Shown piece after piece: positions 62,568 to 64,000 of a DNA stretch of 64,000 bases. The position numbers and the translations under genes are program-made. Source of the stretch: Notospermus geniculatus (Eukaryota > Nemertea > Pilidiophora > Heteronemertea > Lineidae); contig NMRB01000701.1 in assembly GCA_002633025.1 (NCBI GenBank), positions 191,058 through 255,057 of the forward strand. Direction: 5' to 3'. Positions within the stretch are counted from its first letter, which is position 1; each line of letters begins with the position of its first letter. The notes beneath the pieces are model-generated. The model was not told where the DNA came from. It saw nothing but the letters and a program-made list of their open reading frames with translations, and searched no databases.

Positions 62568-63670
62568 AGGTCACCAAAAACTTTTGTGAGGATATCAATA
62601 TCAGCATCTCCTTTCTTTTTTATTTCTTTATTTTCTTTACTGCTTTTTTGTTCGCCTAGTACATGTATAAATTTTGTTGGTCTGTACTAACTCTATAATC
62701 ATGTCAACTGCTATAGAAACCAAAGTCACTAATGCTCTGCTTTAGCTCCGGCGTAATGTTTTCTGTTGTGCCTCATATTTCAGGTTTTCCATATAATAGA
62801 CAGCTAGAGCGATGATCACGTTTGCAGTATTAAGGGAAACACAGAGAAATCCGTCGCTCTCGTTTCACAGCTTTTCCCATACAACGAGGGCAAACACTGA
62901 AAAACGGTAACACTGAGGCACTTTCGTCTGATGCACTACTTAGAAATGACTTTTCATCCAATGAACCACAAGGCAACACACCACAATTACTATTTGTGGT
63001 GGTGATATTCCTCTAAAAATCTGCACTGCTGCAGCAGGAATGGATAAAATGCAGCTAATCGTACCAATACACACTTGATTTAGCCGCAGTCAAGATTGTC
63101 TTTGATAGGTACCCGAGTCCATTCCATCCCCTCTCTCGCATTAAATATTGATTGTTGCAACGAACGTACGGGCGACGTTGACAAAGAGAACCTTCCTAAT
63201 GTACGATATTATCGGCATTATCCCATGCAATTCATGCAAACGTTGCTGATTTGAGACGATCAAATCGTACGGTCGGCCATGTGTGAAATGAAGGAAGAAT
63301 CTATTACATCGAACACCTTCAGCATCTTCTTGATGCTGTTGACAGGTTGTCAAAAGTGAAGGATTCATTTCTAGCGAGCGAGCAACTTCATTCCTTTTTG
63401 ATTCGCATTGACTTGCGCATCACACAGCATGGCGATTGGATCTCTTGAGGATGATACGAAGGTGTTTTCGCGCTAAATTCACGCAAGAGTTACTGGAGAA
63501 TTTCTTCCTGATTGGCAAGAAAAATCGAAAACCTTAGGCACGTTTGCTGAAAAGCAGTAATGTTATCTTAAAGGTAAACATTTCTCACTTTCGCGTCATT
63601 TGTGAATAAGATGGCCATATACATGTACATGTGTAATGACACGTACATTATTTAAGATTTAATTTTTACA

Positions 63671-63782
63671 GCGGCAGCCAATATCAACATCAATAGTTTA
63701 GAAGAAGTGTCGGTCAAAAGGCCGATACCTCCAACGGCGAAACCGAAGATTGCGAACAGATGGCGGATTTCAAAAGAGTTGA
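63671..63782 (+). CDS. Candidate internal exon, unrecognised protein
   Basis: A good acceptor (ATTTAATTTTTACAG, ending 63670) is followed by a frame opening in phase 1 and containing SLEEVSVKRPIPPTAKPKIA, a basic, proline-rich string such as is common in linker or SH3-binding regions. A GTATGT donor at 63783 would end it in phase 2. The last exon base would be C, which is a weak point. The frame stops 13 codons beyond the donor. No family recognised and no partner exon found. Confidence 0.24.
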
Positions 63783-64000
63783 CGTATGTAGGCTATATCT
63801 GGACGTATAGACAGGGTGGTTTTTAGACGATCCACTTAACCAAACGAAAAGGTGTCAGGAAATTTTGTTTGCTATTTAATACTTTCACGAAATGAAAAAA
63901 AAAGTGGCGACATAGCTTTATAATCAGACAGTGTCTAATCGGCATCATAGACACGTTGTTGAAGGAGTTCTCTCAGCAGTGATGAGACACTTTTCCAATT

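Overview
The window looks like intergenic or intronic DNA from an animal nuclear genome. My best guess is an invertebrate deuterostome (an echinoderm, hemichordate or lancelet), because the palindromic words TACATGTA/ACATGTAC and GTAGGCCTAC recur throughout, there are many short inverted-repeat elements, and no dense open reading frames appear. This placement rests on general familiarity and is not proven. Base composition is near 40% GC. I see no rRNA gene, intact tRNA gene, CRISPR array, operon or intact transposase. The sequence carries four single N calls (3762, 8865, 31525, 49824).

Protein coding content is sparse. The longest open frames reach about 150-180 codons, which is only slightly more than expected by chance for this length and composition, and none resembles a family I can name. 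Several short segments pair a protein-like frame with plausible splice signals: 24996-25090 (+), 63671-63782 (+), 21267-21380 (+), 30038-30300 (-), 2065-2174 (-), and a cluster at 34842-36062 (-) that reads as protein only if several frame breaks are allowed. They are listed as low-confidence candidates.

Repeats dominate what can be supported. (1) A segmental duplication: 1-1198 matches 14500-15354, and the first copy is interrupted by a 333-bp element with TA target duplications, the second copy being the empty site. (2) A direct duplication of about 0.57 kb at 8301-9433 that restarts exactly at an N, almost certainly an unmerged haplotype overlap. (3) A tandem duplication of about 1.15 kb at 42395-44716. 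(4) Smaller duplications at 36398-36734 and 52341-52830, the latter with a 184-bp insertion in one unit. (5) Minisatellites of 30 bp (48331-48690) and 33 bp (57131-57363).

The most distinctive signal is a set of fold-back elements of nearly fixed length (about 108 bp) at 20289, 50238, 55042 and 62459, plus shorter or damaged relatives at 8152, 8215, 39165 and 49494. They share GGGCCC-like ends followed by a CATAAA-like box, yet their stems are unrelated between subfamilies. Other inverted-repeat families have visible target duplications: TTAA (6856, 13438), a hAT-like pair (21510, 52396), a family with GGTGTAA ends (7285, 19222, 53071), a 126-bp element nested inside one of those with an ATT duplication (53169), and a 260-bp element with a GTA duplication (56067). 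Two tRNA-derived SINEs lie on the minus strand (12090-12265 and 34454-34593), the second with an 18-bp target duplication. Two nearly perfect long hairpins (27911-27977 and 29083-29188) lie within 1.3 kb of each other and match no family here.
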